Source: Spirochaetia bacterium
Lineage (GTDB): Bacteria; Spirochaetota; Spirochaetia; Treponematales; Breznakiellaceae
Direction of reading: 5' to 3'
Assembly (NCBI GenBank): GCA_025997595.1
Contig: BNUU01000022.1
Span: 1 to 30,519 of the forward strand
DNA: 30,519 bases
Shown here: positions 21,589 through 30,440 of the stretch, piece by piece
Numbering within the stretch: position 1 is the stretch's first letter
Layout: each line of letters starts with the position of its first letter
Notes under the pieces: model-generated
The model's database searches: none
Told to the model about the DNA's origin: nothing
What the model saw: only the letters and a program-made list of their open reading frames with translations
Program-made: the position numbers and the translations under genes

Positions 21589-23311
21589 AATTACTACTGA
21601 TTTTTCTCAGCTCCATCCGGGCTTTAAGGTTGTCCGGGTTGAGGTCCAGGGCGTATTCAAGGACCCGGCGGCTTTCCCCAATACGGCCCAGGTTCTGGAG
21701 GCAGAGCGCGATGCGGAACTGGATGAGGGAGGCGGATTCGGGATTTGTTACCAGAGAAGCGGCGGTTTCGTAGTGTTCCAGGGCCGCCGCCGGGGCATGG
21801 CGGGCTTCCAGGAGCCGGGCAAGGTTTGCGTTTGCCTGCCAAATCCCGGACGACCGGGGGATGGCCCGCAGGACTTCTTCCGCCTCCTCAAGGCGGCCCT
21901 CCTCCATAAGCCGAATCCCCGCATTAAGGTCGAGCCAGGGGCCCTTGATTTGATGGCGCTCCGCCGTTTTAAGCAGCAGGGCGCTTTCATCGTATTTCCG
22001 GTGGCGATCAAAAAAGTAGGCGCCCCATTGGTAGAGGGCCGCTTCCTCCGGGTGGCGGCCCAGGAGGAGCCATGTTTCGGCCACGGTTCGATCCGCCGGC
22101 CAGAGTTCTCCCCGGCGGCGCAGCAGTTCCAGGTCCAACAGGGGCTGTTTTTGCAGTTCCTCTTCCCCAAGGATAGCCAGGGCCCGATTCGTGTCCAGTA
22201 AACGGGTATAGCGGATAAGGCCGGCGTAAAAGCAGGGATCGGTCTGTAGAACGGGATGAGCCCGCCCCTCGGCAAAAAGGCGCTCAAGCCAGGCGGCCGC
22301 TTCCTGTTGGTCCGCAGCCGTGGCGGCCAGGTTATACAGGCTGCGTATCCTTATTGCAGGCACGGCAGCGGGGGTTTGGACATTTGGGGATAAGTCCGGC
22401 GGCGTGACAAGAATTTTCCAAATATTCCGGGCGGAGGCGGCCCGGTCCCCAATCCAGAGGGCATCGGCGGATCGGCTCATGCTTGCTTCGTCATTGAACC
22501 GGGAAAACAATTCCGCCGCCCGGAGGGGGTCCCCAAAATCGTAGTAATATTCGGCAATAAAATGGAGCAGCGCCGGAGACCGGGTCCCTGCGCCGGAGGT
22601 ACTGTTGACGGCCGAAATGGCCGGTACCTGCACCGCCGCGCCGGGGATGTCCCCCCTCAGAAGCCGGAGTATCCCCAGGTTGGCGATAAGGCGGTCCTCT
22701 TCATCCGCGGGAAGATTGCCCCGAAGCAGGGGCAGACCGGCGGCCAGGAAGGGCTCCAGGTTTGACGCGGCGGCGCTGCCGGAATTCTCCATATCCCCCG
22801 AAAGGATGTGGATGCCCAGGGCGAGGGGGGCAAACCGGGGTTCGGCGATAAGGGAGGCATAGTTTTTGAGCGCCCGAATGGTTTCGTCTGTTACCGGGGA
22901 ATTAAGCAGAAGCGCCCCGGCGGCCAGAGCGGCCAGGGGCTCAGAATAGGGGAAAGCCGCGGCAGCGCGTATGGCGGCGTCCCGGTATTGGCCAAGGAAG
23001 CCGGGGGCCTCCCGGGCCAGATTCCGGCGGCGTTTCAAAACCGAAAGCCAGGATTCCACCCCCTGGGTATTTTTTTCAAGCCTGTTCAGGCTGCGGTTTA
23101 AGGAAGCAGGTTCCGCAATGGCAAGGGAAGTGTCATATTCCCGGAGCAGCCGGTGAAAGACATCACGATTGGACCCGCCGGTAAAAAACTCCCTCCCCGG
23201 GGTAAGGGAGAAAAAAATCAAGGCCCCGCAGATTCCAACCGCAAGGGTAAGCCCGGTAAAAAAGGCAGCCTTAAAAATTCTTTTTTGAAATTTACGGAAG
23301 GGGTTCATCAT
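21587..23311 (-). CDS. Membrane-anchored TPR-like protein
   Basis: 574-residue protein with a short cytoplasmic tail (MMNPFRKFQKRIFK), one membrane helix (AAFFTGLTLAVGICGALIFFSL) and a long helical-repeat body, probably in the periplasm. TPR units are clearest towards the C-terminus (SALLLKTAERHQIKGPWLDLNAGIRLMEEGRLEEAEEVL; LARLLEARHAPAAALEHYETAASL; ALCLQNLGRIGESRRVLEYALDLNPDNLKARMEL). The function is unknown; such proteins are scaffolds. The start overlaps the nusB stop (ATGA). It occupies the position of T. pallidum TP1014 as I recall that order. Confidence 0.82.
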   Translation of the reverse strand: MMNPFRKFQKRIFKAAFFTGLTLAVGICGALIFFSLTPGREFFTGGSNRDVFHRLLREYDTSLAIAEPASLNRSLNRLEKNTQGVESWLSVLKRRRNLAREAPGFLGQYRDAAIRAAAAFPYSEPLAALAAGALLLNSPVTDETIRALKNYASLIAEPRFAPLALGIHILSGDMENSGSAAASNLEPFLAAGLPLLRGNLPADEEDRLIANLGILRLLRGDIPGAAVQVPAISAVNSTSGAGTRSPALLHFIAEYYYDFGDPLRAAELFSRFNDEASMSRSADALWIGDRAASARNIWKILVTPPDLSPNVQTPAAVPAIRIRSLYNLAATAADQQEAAAWLERLFAEGRAHPVLQTDPCFYAGLIRYTRLLDTNRALAILGEEELQKQPLLDLELLRRRGELWPADRTVAETWLLLGRHPEEAALYQWGAYFFDRHRKYDESALLLKTAERHQIKGPWLDLNAGIRLMEEGRLEEAEEVLRAIPRSSGIWQANANLARLLEARHAPAAALEHYETAASLVTNPESASLIQFRIALCLQNLGRIGESRRVLEYALDLNPDNLKARMELRKISSN

Positions 23312-23823
23312 GTACCTGGTAATGGCCGGGACTCCGGCGGAGCAGTCGAATTCGGCAGGGGTTGCGAACTTTGCAGGGTACGTTTGATGCTGTCCAGTAC
23401 GCCGTTGATAAAGCGGAATGAATCGTCGGCGCCGAATTCCTTTGATATGCCGATAGCCTCGTTGATCACAATCGAGGGAGCCACGTCATTCTGGTACATA
23501 AGGGTGTAGGCACTCATCCTGAGGATGGCCAAGTCTACCCGGTTAAGCCGGGAAATATCCCAATTTTCCAGGTGCCGCCGGATCATGGCGTCAATGGCCG
23601 CGATATTCTCGATGACCCCTACTACCAGAAGGCGGGAAAAACCGGCAATATTTTCTTCCAGGGCCGCCCTTTTATCACTTTCCAGCCAGGAAAAGTCCAG
23701 CAGGCCTTCGGGGATCCCAGGATCTTCCGGGGAACCGGCGCAAAGGGTATTGATTGCATCGTTTACTTCCCAGGAATAGAGGGCCTGGAAGGCCAATATC
23801 CGTCCTTTTCTGCGTGAGGCCAT
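23308..23823 (-). CDS. nusB: Transcription antitermination protein NusB
   Basis: RNA-binding all-helical factor (171 aa) that with NusE/S10 binds boxA for rRNA antitermination. The N-terminus RRKGRILAFQALYSWEVN and the C-terminal half WDISRLNRVDLAILRMSAYTLMYQNDVAPSIVINEAIGISKEFGADDSFRFINGVLDSI are diagnostic. The middle has a spirochaete-type insertion (SPEDPGIPEGLLDFSWL). A Pro-rich tail of about 20 residues follows the last helix. It starts one base after the foldase stop and overlaps the TPR gene by four bases, so all are one operon with alaS. Confidence 0.95.
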   Translation of the reverse strand: MASRRKGRILAFQALYSWEVNDAINTLCAGSPEDPGIPEGLLDFSWLESDKRAALEENIAGFSRLLVVGVIENIAAIDAMIRRHLENWDISRLNRVDLAILRMSAYTLMYQNDVAPSIVINEAIGISKEFGADDSFRFINGVLDSIKRTLQSSQPLPNSTAPPESRPLPGT

Positions 23824-23824
23824 A

Positions 23825-24919
23825 TTACCAGTTCAGGTTATTCTCAAAAACCTGAAAGGGATTCCCCCTCCGCAGTTCGGTAACCAGTTCCTGGGTTGCC
23901 CGTTCGAGAATTTCCTGCTGGTACTGTTGGCTCAATCCCTGGGTGATATAATCCCGAACGGTTATCCGGGTTCCCGGCTGAACCATATCATCCAGGGCCA
24001 GGAACTTCTGGTCGTAGGTTTCGGTTACCTTGATGATTTGAAAACCCTGGGCGCCTTCGATGAGCTTTGATACTTCCCCTTGTTTCAGACTAAAAGCGGT
24101 ATTGATAAATTCCATCCCCATTACCTGCTGCGTTTCGGTCTGCCGGGGCATGAACCCGGCGTCCCCGGCCTGATACCCCGAATTAGGCGCCTGCCCCCGG
24201 AGAACAGCCTCGTCAAATTTTGTGGGACTGGCGCCGATTTCCCGGAACAGACGGTTTGCCAGATCTCTGGCTTTGGTCCGGTCCGCCGCATTGGCGCCGA
24301 AGGGAACCTGGATCATGGAAAAACGTATGGTTTCGGGCCGTACAAACTGGGCTTTGGCATTATTGTAGAATGTAAGGATATCCGCTTCCGTAGGGGTCTT
24401 TACCCCTTCAAGGACGTTCTGTTTTTTTGACATGAGGTATTTCTGCACAAGCCCCTGCCGGCGGATCTGATCCCGAAAGGCGGAAAGTTCCAGGCCGGTC
24501 TCGTTTTTGATGGCAAGGGCAAATTCAGCGTCCGTGGGCTGCCTGCCCGCAGCCTGGGCCATTTGGCTCCGCAGCTGCTGAAGCTGCTGGTTGACCTCAT
24601 TGTCGGATATGGTAACCTTATCCCGTTCCGCAGCCTGGATGGCGAGTTTTTCGTTGATCATCACATCCAGCACCTGCCGCTTCTCGGCGGCAGTCAAAGC
24701 CTGAATCGCCGTATTGATCTCCGCAGCCGTGGGCGGCCGCCTGAGATTTTGCATCAGGGTTTCGCGGACCAGTTTCTCAGTTTCGCCCTTCAGCTGCTTG
24801 ACCGTAATAGGCTCGCTTTTGGTCAGTTTTACGATAGCAGCGGGCTGCAAATCGGTCTGTGCAAAACCCGTAAAGGCCGCAAAAGAGCAGAGAACCAAAG
24901 ATATAATCAACCGTTTCAT
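23825..24919 (-). CDS. Periplasmic peptidyl-prolyl isomerase/chaperone (SurA/PpiC-like)
   Basis: Exported foldase (364 aa). The signal peptide MKRLIISLVLCSFAAFTGFAQ is followed by a SurA-N-like helical chaperone domain (about 45-165) with DVMINEKLAIQAAERDKVTISDNEVNQQLQQLR. A parvulin-like domain (about 180-290) follows: IRFSMIQVPFGANAAD, RGQAPNSGYQAGDAGFMPR, FINTAFSLKQGEVSKLIEGAQGFQIIKVTE. It ends in a C-terminal helix. The start was chosen as the second ATG because AAGGA lies six bases before it; it lies directly on the first ATG. It likely assists outer-membrane protein folding. Position matches T. pallidum TP1016 as I recall. The 77-base gap to alaS is AT-rich and may hold an extra promoter. 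Confidence 0.87.
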   Translation of the reverse strand: MKRLIISLVLCSFAAFTGFAQTDLQPAAIVKLTKSEPITVKQLKGETEKLVRETLMQNLRRPPTAAEINTAIQALTAAEKRQVLDVMINEKLAIQAAERDKVTISDNEVNQQLQQLRSQMAQAAGRQPTDAEFALAIKNETGLELSAFRDQIRRQGLVQKYLMSKKQNVLEGVKTPTEADILTFYNNAKAQFVRPETIRFSMIQVPFGANAADRTKARDLANRLFREIGASPTKFDEAVLRGQAPNSGYQAGDAGFMPRQTETQQVMGMEFINTAFSLKQGEVSKLIEGAQGFQIIKVTETYDQKFLALDDMVQPGTRITVRDYITQGLSQQYQQEILERATQELVTELRRGNPFQVFENNLNW

Positions 24920-25002
24920 AGACATTCCTTATAATATAATAGTAAAACGCTTATATAGACACAGGGTTACTATTACAATATACAAAATAAAACGGATTTT
25001 GG

Positions 25003-26844
25003 CTATTCCAGGACCGCCCGAATGCGTCTGACCCCGGCGGAGGAGGATTGCTCCTTCTGTATGATGAATTTTCCCAGGGTTCCCGTATGCTCCACATGGG
25101 GGCCGCCGCAGACTTCGCGGGAAAATACTCCCGTTGAACAATCCCCGATGGTGTAAACCTTGACCTGGGATTCGTATTTTTCCCCGAAAAGGGCCATGGC
25201 CCCGGAGGCTTTGGCCTCATCCAGGCTCATCACCTCCATTTTAACCGGCAGGTCGCGCTTGATCTGTTCGTTCACCATATCCTGGACCCTGGCGATTTCC
25301 TCATGGCTCATGGGGGCACTGTGGGAAAAGTCAAAGCGCATCCGCTCGGCGGTGATATTGGAACCCTTCTGGGCCACGTGGTCCCCCAGCACCGTCCGCA
25401 ATGCCCTTTGCAGCAGATGGGTTGCCGTATGGTACCTGGTGGTTGTTTCGGAATGGTCGGCCAGACCGCCCTTGAAGGCCTGATCGCCCCCCGCACGGGA
25501 AAGTTCCTGGTGCTTCTTGAAGGCCTCGTCGAATTCGGCGCGGTTCACGGTCATCCCCTGTTCTGCCGCCAGTTCCTCGGTCAGTTCGATGGGGAAACCG
25601 TAGGTATCGTAGAGTTTAAAGGCAAGCCGCCCGGACATGATCTTCCGGGGGTCCTTGAGGAGGTTGGGAAGGATCTTTTCAAACTCGTGTTCCCCTTTCT
25701 GGAGGGTTTCCAGGAATTTTTCCTCCTCCTTGTTGAGTTCATCAATGATAAAGGCCCGGTTTTCCTGCAATTCCGGGTAGGGGCCTTTTAATTGATCCAC
25801 GATGATTTCGGCGATAGGTGAAAGCAAGGGGCCGTTCACGGTCCCCGGGCCGCCGGTGATGCCCAGTTTGCGGCAGTGACGTACCGCCCGCCGGATAAGC
25901 CTGCGGAGCACATAGCCCGCCCCCACGTTGGAGGGGCTTACCGCTTTCGGGTCCCCCAGAATAAAGGTTGATGAGCGGATGTGATCGCTGACGATCCGCA
26001 CGGACTTGTCTTTATCAATGGCGGCGGCGCTGCCGGCATCCCCACCGTAGGTGTGGCCTGAAGCCTTCTCCACCGCTGCGATAATGGGGGCAAAAATTTC
26101 CGTATCGTAGACCGATTTTTTGCCGTTCAGGATGGTAACGGTCCGCTCTATGCCCATGCCGGTATCCACGCATTTGCGGGCCAGGGGCTCGTAGGCCCCC
26201 TCGGCGTTCTTGTTGTACTGCATGAACACGTCGTTCCAGATTTCCAGCCACTTCCCGCAGGAGCAGCCGGGGCCGCAGTCCGGGCCGCAGGGCGCTTTGC
26301 CGAAATCGTAGAACATCTCCGAATCCGGGCCGCAGGGACCGGTACTGCCCGCAGGGCCCCACCAGTTGTCCTCCCGGGGCCGGTAACTGACGCGGCTTTC
26401 GGGAATCCCCAGCCGTTTCCAGACCGCGGCGGACTCATCGTCACGGGGAATGTCCCCTTCACCCCGGAACACGGTAACCCCAAGCTTTTCAATGGGAATA
26501 CCCAGCCATTTTGGGGAGGTGAGGAATTCAAAACTCATCTCGATGGCCCCTTCCTTGAAGTAATCCCCCAGGGACCAGTTCCCCAGCATTTCAAAAAAGG
26601 TAAGGTGGCTGGGGTCCCCCACGGCGTCGATATCCCCGGTACGGATGCACTTCTGGTAATCGACCAGGCGCTTCCCCGCAGGGTGGGCCTCCCCCAAAAG
26701 GTAGGGCACCAGGGGGTGCATCCCGGCGGTGGTAAAGAGTACCGTGGGATCGTTATCGGGAATCAGGGACTTGCCCTGGATCTGGGCATGGCCCTTTGAC
26801 TTAAAAAATTCAATGTATTTGGAGCGAAGTTCGTCGGCGTTCAT
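25003..26844 (-). CDS. alaS: Alanine-tRNA ligase lacking the C-Ala domain
   Basis: Charges tRNA-Ala (EC 6.1.1.7). Class II catalytic core: FFKSKGHAQIQGKSLIP, VLFTTAGMHPLVPYLLG, QKCIRTGDIDAVGDPSHLTFFEMLGNWSLGDYFK and GAGYVLRRLIRRAVR. The editing domain has the Zn ligands HTATH at 472-476 and CGGPH at 579-583, so misacylated Ser-tRNA should be cleared. The protein stops at 613 residues, just after EHTGTLGKFIIQKEQSSSAGVRRIRAV. The usual linker and roughly 200-250-residue C-Ala domain are missing, with no frameshifted remainder in the 77 bases downstream. A Cys-rich insert (CGPDCGPGCSCGKW) lies near 190. Short AlaRS is, as I recall, normal in Treponema. It is the first gene of its operon; no good Shine-Dalgarno is seen. 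Confidence 0.95.
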   Translation of the reverse strand: MNADELRSKYIEFFKSKGHAQIQGKSLIPDNDPTVLFTTAGMHPLVPYLLGEAHPAGKRLVDYQKCIRTGDIDAVGDPSHLTFFEMLGNWSLGDYFKEGAIEMSFEFLTSPKWLGIPIEKLGVTVFRGEGDIPRDDESAAVWKRLGIPESRVSYRPREDNWWGPAGSTGPCGPDSEMFYDFGKAPCGPDCGPGCSCGKWLEIWNDVFMQYNKNAEGAYEPLARKCVDTGMGIERTVTILNGKKSVYDTEIFAPIIAAVEKASGHTYGGDAGSAAAIDKDKSVRIVSDHIRSSTFILGDPKAVSPSNVGAGYVLRRLIRRAVRHCRKLGITGGPGTVNGPLLSPIAEIIVDQLKGPYPELQENRAFIIDELNKEEEKFLETLQKGEHEFEKILPNLLKDPRKIMSGRLAFKLYDTYGFPIELTEELAAEQGMTVNRAEFDEAFKKHQELSRAGGDQAFKGGLADHSETTTRYHTATHLLQRALRTVLGDHVAQKGSNITAERMRFDFSHSAPMSHEEIARVQDMVNEQIKRDLPVKMEVMSLDEAKASGAMALFGEKYESQVKVYTIGDCSTGVFSREVCGGPHVEHTGTLGKFIIQKEQSSSAGVRRIRAVLE

Positions 26845-26928
26845 GATTTATAAATACTAGGGAACCGGGGCGCTCTCGTCAAGGTCCGCTTATAATGTAT
26901 AGAAAATTTTGGCCGATATTATATTATA

Positions 26929-28224
26929 ATGATGATGAAAAGATATGTTTCGGAGTGGTTCCTGGGGGCGCTTATCCTCCTTGGCCTGCTTTTTCCCGCA
27001 GGGGGTTTCGCCCAAACCAGCCGTACGGGCGCCGGGAAACCCATCCCCCATGTTTCGGTTTTACGGGCGGAGGTGAGGAACAACCTTATCCGGCTTACCT
27101 GGACAGATTCTCCGGACGCTCCGGGGCCGGTAAACATATACCGCTCAAATTCTCCTTTTACTCCCGATTCTGCACCGGGGCAACATCTGCAGCCGGTGGA
27201 AGTGCCCTATGGGGTACAATCCTATATTGATGAGACAGAAAGTTCGGGATGGGTTTACTATTTTATTGCCGTCACCAGTGCCGGACTGGACAGCAACGGC
27301 AGACTTCAGTCTACGGTATACAATACGGTTATGCCCCTTAGTAATACGATTGCAGTGAACGCCCATTTTGATGGCTCTACAATTCCGGCCCCTGCGGCGC
27401 CGGGGACTAAACCAGGGATATCCGCCCTGCGGGCGGTGAAAGATGGGGAGGGAGGGGTTACCATTTCCTACCGGGTGGACGACAGCGCGCGGAATACGGT
27501 TCTGTACCGGAGCGCTCAGCCTATACAAGGGGCCGAAGACCTTCTGCGGGCCGTGATTGTTCAGACAGGGCTTACCTCACCCTTTGTTGATTATCCGGTT
27601 CCGGGGATTTCCTATTATTATGCGGTTATTTTTGAAGATGAATTATCCCTGGGCTCCGTGAAGATCGTCCCGGGAGCTAACGCTACCCAGGAAGCGGTGG
27701 AGGTAAGTACCCAGAGCGGCCGGGTGGGCCTGCCGGGGGCCAATGTAGAAATCCGCTCCATGCCTCTGCCGCTGATGTCCTTCAACTACAGGGTCCCCGG
27801 AATTGACAATTTTCCCGAATCATCCAGTCCAAAACCCCTGGGGCCCGAGGTGGCAAAGGCGATATCGGACATCCACGCTCCGGAGCCTAAAGGGGCTGCC
27901 CTCAAAAGGCCCCGGGCCTTTAGCGATGATCTGAGCGAAGAAGACAGCAGCCTTTGGGAAGAATACAGCCTTAAAGCCATTATACAGGGACCTTTTCTCG
28001 CTCAGGACTGGCGTACAGCCGCTGCGGAGCTGCGCCGCTACCTCTCCCTCCCCCACAACAACCTTACGATAGCCCGCGCCCGGTTCTATCTGGGGCAGAG
28101 CCTCTATTTCTCCGGGGATTACCAGGAAGCGCTTTTTGAATTTCTTATGTTTAAGACCGAATTCCCTGCCGAAGCAAAGGATTGGATCGACGCCGCACTG
28201 GCACAGTTCAGTAAGGATGAGTAA
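26929..28224 (+). CDS. Exported protein with Fn3-like domains and C-terminal TPR
   Basis: About 430 residues. The signal peptide is MMMKRYVSEWFLGALILLGLLFPAGGFAQ (any of three ATGs could start). Two beta-sandwich, fibronectin-III-like domains follow (about 40-140: VSVLRAEVRNNLIRLTWTDS..VNIYRSNSPF..YFIAVTSAGLDSN; about 165-250: GISALRAVKDGEGGVTISYRVDD..VLYRS..YYYAVIFEDE). Then come a linker and a TPR-like helical end (WRTAAAELRRYLSLPHNNLTIARARFYLGQSLYFSGDYQEALFEFLMFKTEFP). Probably a periplasmic or outer-membrane scaffold of unknown function. A TATAAT lies about 35 bases upstream. Its 3' end overlaps the convergent TPR gene by 17 bases. Confidence 0.8.
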   Translation: MMMKRYVSEWFLGALILLGLLFPAGGFAQTSRTGAGKPIPHVSVLRAEVRNNLIRLTWTDSPDAPGPVNIYRSNSPFTPDSAPGQHLQPVEVPYGVQSYIDETESSGWVYYFIAVTSAGLDSNGRLQSTVYNTVMPLSNTIAVNAHFDGSTIPAPAAPGTKPGISALRAVKDGEGGVTISYRVDDSARNTVLYRSAQPIQGAEDLLRAVIVQTGLTSPFVDYPVPGISYYYAVIFEDELSLGSVKIVPGANATQEAVEVSTQSGRVGLPGANVEIRSMPLPLMSFNYRVPGIDNFPESSSPKPLGPEVAKAISDIHAPEPKGAALKRPRAFSDDLSEEDSSLWEEYSLKAIIQGPFLAQDWRTAAAELRRYLSLPHNNLTIARARFYLGQSLYFSGDYQEALFEFLMFKTEFPAEAKDWIDAALAQFSKDE

Positions 28225-30091
28225 ATCTCAGTTTCCGCAGCAGGTTTTGCAGTTCCGCATTGGTCTGATTTTCTCTTGGGGCGGCGTCTTCTTTTTTCTC
28301 GTTTTGTAAAATAAGCTCATCCCCTACGGCGATACGGTCAAAGAAACCGCGGCGGAGCAGGGACCCGGCGGCCACTTCCTCGTCGGCATTTTCGACCGTG
28401 AAAGTTCCTACCACGTCGTCGGGGGCATAGGAGAGACCGATCCCCTCGTTTAAGATCGCAGCGCGGCCCTTTTTTACCACATCGTAGACCAGTTCAGGCT
28501 TTACCCCGTCCACCCTGCCCTTGTCCATAAGGGCCTGGGCCTGGCGGCGGACGATCAGTTCCCCCCGGAAAGGCAGGGCGGCGTCAAGCTGATCCAGGAG
28601 CCCCCGGCCGGCGTTCCGCAGCCGGTCCTGACCGGTACGGTAGGTATAAAAGGTTCCCGCGGGGGAACCGGTCCTGCCCACAAAAAGCTCCCCCTTGACG
28701 GAAAGGTCCCGCTCGTTCTCGGAGACGGAGATGACAAGGAAGTAGTCCGCCCCGGCATCCCTGGCGGTACGGAAGGCCTGGGAAAAAGAGGGCTGCCTGA
28801 GTTCCAGGTTTATGGGGGCGATGTTCCGATCGTGGATAAGGAGCTCCCGAATCCAGGAGGCCCCCACCGCCCCGGCGTCGGCATGGTAAAAACTCGACTG
28901 GGAAACCACGGAAAAGACCGCGATTTTCCAGTGGGGTTTGACCGTATCAATGGGATTCACCTGCCAGCGGCGGAACAGGGCGTCCGACAGCAGGGAGTCG
29001 TAGACCTCCACCGCGTCGTTCAGACTCCGGTCCCCCTGGCCCTGGTCTTGTAAAAAGCGCAGTTCCTCAAGGTAGCGGGCAGGATAGCCCTGGAGCCGCA
29101 GAATTTCCGCATATTCCCGCCGCTCCCTGGCAAAGGGATTCAGCCGCAGCCCCCGGCGGTATTCAAACAGGGCCTGTTCCGCCAGGTTCCGCTTCCGGTA
29201 ATCCTGGCCCCGTGCAAAATGCCAGGCCGCCCAGCGGCTCCGCTGGGGATCTTCGATGGTAGTAGCGCTGACAAGGAGATCCTCAAGGCTGGAGCGGATA
29301 AATTCGTCTTCACCGTCAATGGACAGGGCCTCCGAAAGGATCTTGATGGCATCGGCGCTGCGGCCCATCCGGGCAAGGGAAAGGCCCTTGAGGTACCAGG
29401 CCCCGGCGTCATCCCGGTTCCGGGCAATAAGCTCATCCGCAAGACCGGCCGCTTCTGCGTACTGGCCGGAACGGTAGCGGAGGCTTGCCAGCAGGGCCTG
29501 GGCCGGGGCGTAGCCGGGCCGGCGGTAAAGGGCCTCCCCGGCGTAACGGATAGCCTCACCGATGCGTCCCGCCTGGGCGTCCAGGTAGGCGGCATAGTAA
29601 TAAACCCGGTAATCATCGCTGTGCTGGGCCAATGCCCGCTCGACAAAGGGCCGGGCCCCCTCCCCATCCCCCAGGGAGCCTAAAACCAGGGCCAGGGAGA
29701 GGAGGAGCCTGCGGTCGTCGGGATAACGGCGCACCGCATCCCGGAACCGGATCACCGCCTCGGCGGAACGGCCCCGGGCGACATCCAGCTCCGCGGCGGC
29801 AAAAAGGGCCTCCCGGTTATAGGGCTCCCGGCTGAGGATATCGGAAATGACCGTGGAAGCGGCGTCCAGCCGGCCCAGGGCGATCAAGGTAGAGGCTTCC
29901 AGGTTGGCAACCTCCATGTTCCCCCGGGCAAGGGAGCGGGCCTTCCGCACCCAGGTAAGGGCCTCGTCAAATTCCCCCAATTCGTAGTAACACTCCGCCA
30001 GGGCGGCGGTCCCCTCCTCACGGACCAGGGATTTCAGCACATCCTTTACGTAGAGAACCCCGATCACGTTATCGATGGTCTCCTTGTACAC
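28208..30091 (-). CDS. TPR protein with C-terminal exported-protein domain, 5' end replaced by a tlyC fragment
   Basis: At least ten TPR-like units (AALAECYYELGEFDEALTWVRKARSL onward to about residue 330) are followed by a conserved-looking alpha/beta region (WKIAVFSVVSQSSFYHADAGAVGASWIRELL; ADYFLVISVSENERDLSVKGELFVGRTGS; VKKGRAAILNEG) and a charged tail. The true gene begins elsewhere: from the junction near 30017 towards the start, the frame continues as HSRFPVYKETIDNVIG, a CBS-domain piece of a TlyC/CorC protein, and a stop closes it six codons before the GTG. The native signal peptide and first TPR lie on the opposite strand nearby, and the missing repeat is at the window's right edge. 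Read as it stands, the product would be a cytoplasmic chimera. Confidence 0.8.
   Translation of the reverse strand: MYKETIDNVIGVLYVKDVLKSLVREEGTAALAECYYELGEFDEALTWVRKARSLARGNMEVANLEASTLIALGRLDAASTVISDILSREPYNREALFAAAELDVARGRSAEAVIRFRDAVRRYPDDRRLLLSLALVLGSLGDGEGARPFVERALAQHSDDYRVYYYAAYLDAQAGRIGEAIRYAGEALYRRPGYAPAQALLASLRYRSGQYAEAAGLADELIARNRDDAGAWYLKGLSLARMGRSADAIKILSEALSIDGEDEFIRSSLEDLLVSATTIEDPQRSRWAAWHFARGQDYRKRNLAEQALFEYRRGLRLNPFARERREYAEILRLQGYPARYLEELRFLQDQGQGDRSLNDAVEVYDSLLSDALFRRWQVNPIDTVKPHWKIAVFSVVSQSSFYHADAGAVGASWIRELLIHDRNIAPINLELRQPSFSQAFRTARDAGADYFLVISVSENERDLSVKGELFVGRTGSPAGTFYTYRTGQDRLRNAGRGLLDQLDAALPFRGELIVRRQAQALMDKGRVDGVKPELVYDVVKKGRAAILNEGIGLSYAPDDVVGTFTVENADEEVAAGSLLRRGFFDRIAVGDELILQNEKKEDAAPRENQTNAELQNLLRKLRFTHPY
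30001..30017. repeat. 17-bp direct repeat at the rearrangement borders (second copy 30432-30448)
   Basis: GGGCGGCGGTCCCCTCC is present twice in the same orientation. On the minus strand it encodes the EGTAA stretch of the TPR protein in both places. It brackets the foreign block and marks the break within the TPR gene. Confidence 0.85.
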
Positions 30092-30109
30092 CGGAAACCG
30101 GGAATGAAT
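30018..30109 (-). pseudogene. tlyC: Internal fragment of a TlyC/CorC CBS-domain protein
   Basis: About 30 codons reading IHSRFPVYKETIDNVIG..VLYVKDVLKSL, the classic middle of the first CBS domain in TlyC/CorC (HlyC family, cystathionine-beta-synthase pair domain). It runs in frame into the TPR gene and is cut at its own 5' side by an opposite-strand piece of the same gene family. No catalytic role can be assigned to a fragment. Confidence 0.75.
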
Positions 30110-30183
30110 TTATCATCCAGGACATGGACGGCCACAAGATCAACACGGTAAAAATTGTTTTGGGTAAAAAGGACGATGAATGA
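30106..30183 (+). pseudogene. tlyC: C-terminal fragment of a TlyC/CorC protein
   Basis: Plus-strand codons EFIIQDMDGHKINTVKIVL..GKKDDE-stop resemble the last strands of the CorC/HlyC transporter-associated domain (pattern F.v.d.dG..I..V.i). The stop overlaps the start of the TPR gene's 5' piece (ATGA), which shows the original order was tlyC followed directly by the TPR gene. Confidence 0.6.
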
Positions 30184-30440
30184 AGGGCCGGGAAGAAGAA
30201 AATATTAACCACAAAGAACACAAAGGGCACAAAGGTTTTGCTTCGTGGTCCATTTCCTTCCTTCTTTTCTCTCGAACCTTTGGTTCGCTCCTTCGTGTTC
30301 TTTGTGCCCTTTGTGGTTTTTTTGTATTTCTTTTTCTTTGTGGTAATTTGCAACTTCAGGCTCAATCCCCTTCCGGCGCGGCGGCGTATTACGATCAGGG
30401 CCGCGTTTTCATGCTGGCGGAGGACTGGTATGGGGCGGCG
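30180..30440 (+). pseudogene. Displaced 5' part of the TPR gene (signal peptide and first TPR helix)
   Basis: MKGREEENINHKEHKGHKG, then a hydrophobic signal-like segment (VLCALCGFFVFLFLCGNLQLQAQ), then SPSGAAAYYDQGRVFMLAEDWYGAA, the start of a TPR. After YGAA the frame runs into the antisense of the TPR gene. The Lys/His-rich start and the hydrophobic core are encoded by the hairpin repeat listed separately, so the native start may differ. Confidence 0.65.
30207..30318. repeat. Hairpin repeat of the CACAAAG type in a signal-peptide region
   Basis: A 16-bp perfect inverted repeat, CACAAAGGGCACAAAG at 30219-30234 against 30300-30315, is embedded in longer arms made of CACAAAGAACACAAAG units. 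A small inner hairpin CGAACC-TTT-GGTTCG sits at 30273-30287. It resembles the lptC-lptA element in its AACCAC ends. Similar CACAAAG units are widely dispersed in many bacterial genomes as far as I recall. Confidence 0.7.

Noticed and set aside
28198..28218. CTGGCACAGTTCAG as a second sigma-54 -24 element.
   Set aside because: There is no TTGC at the required spacing, and it lies inside the end of a coding region.
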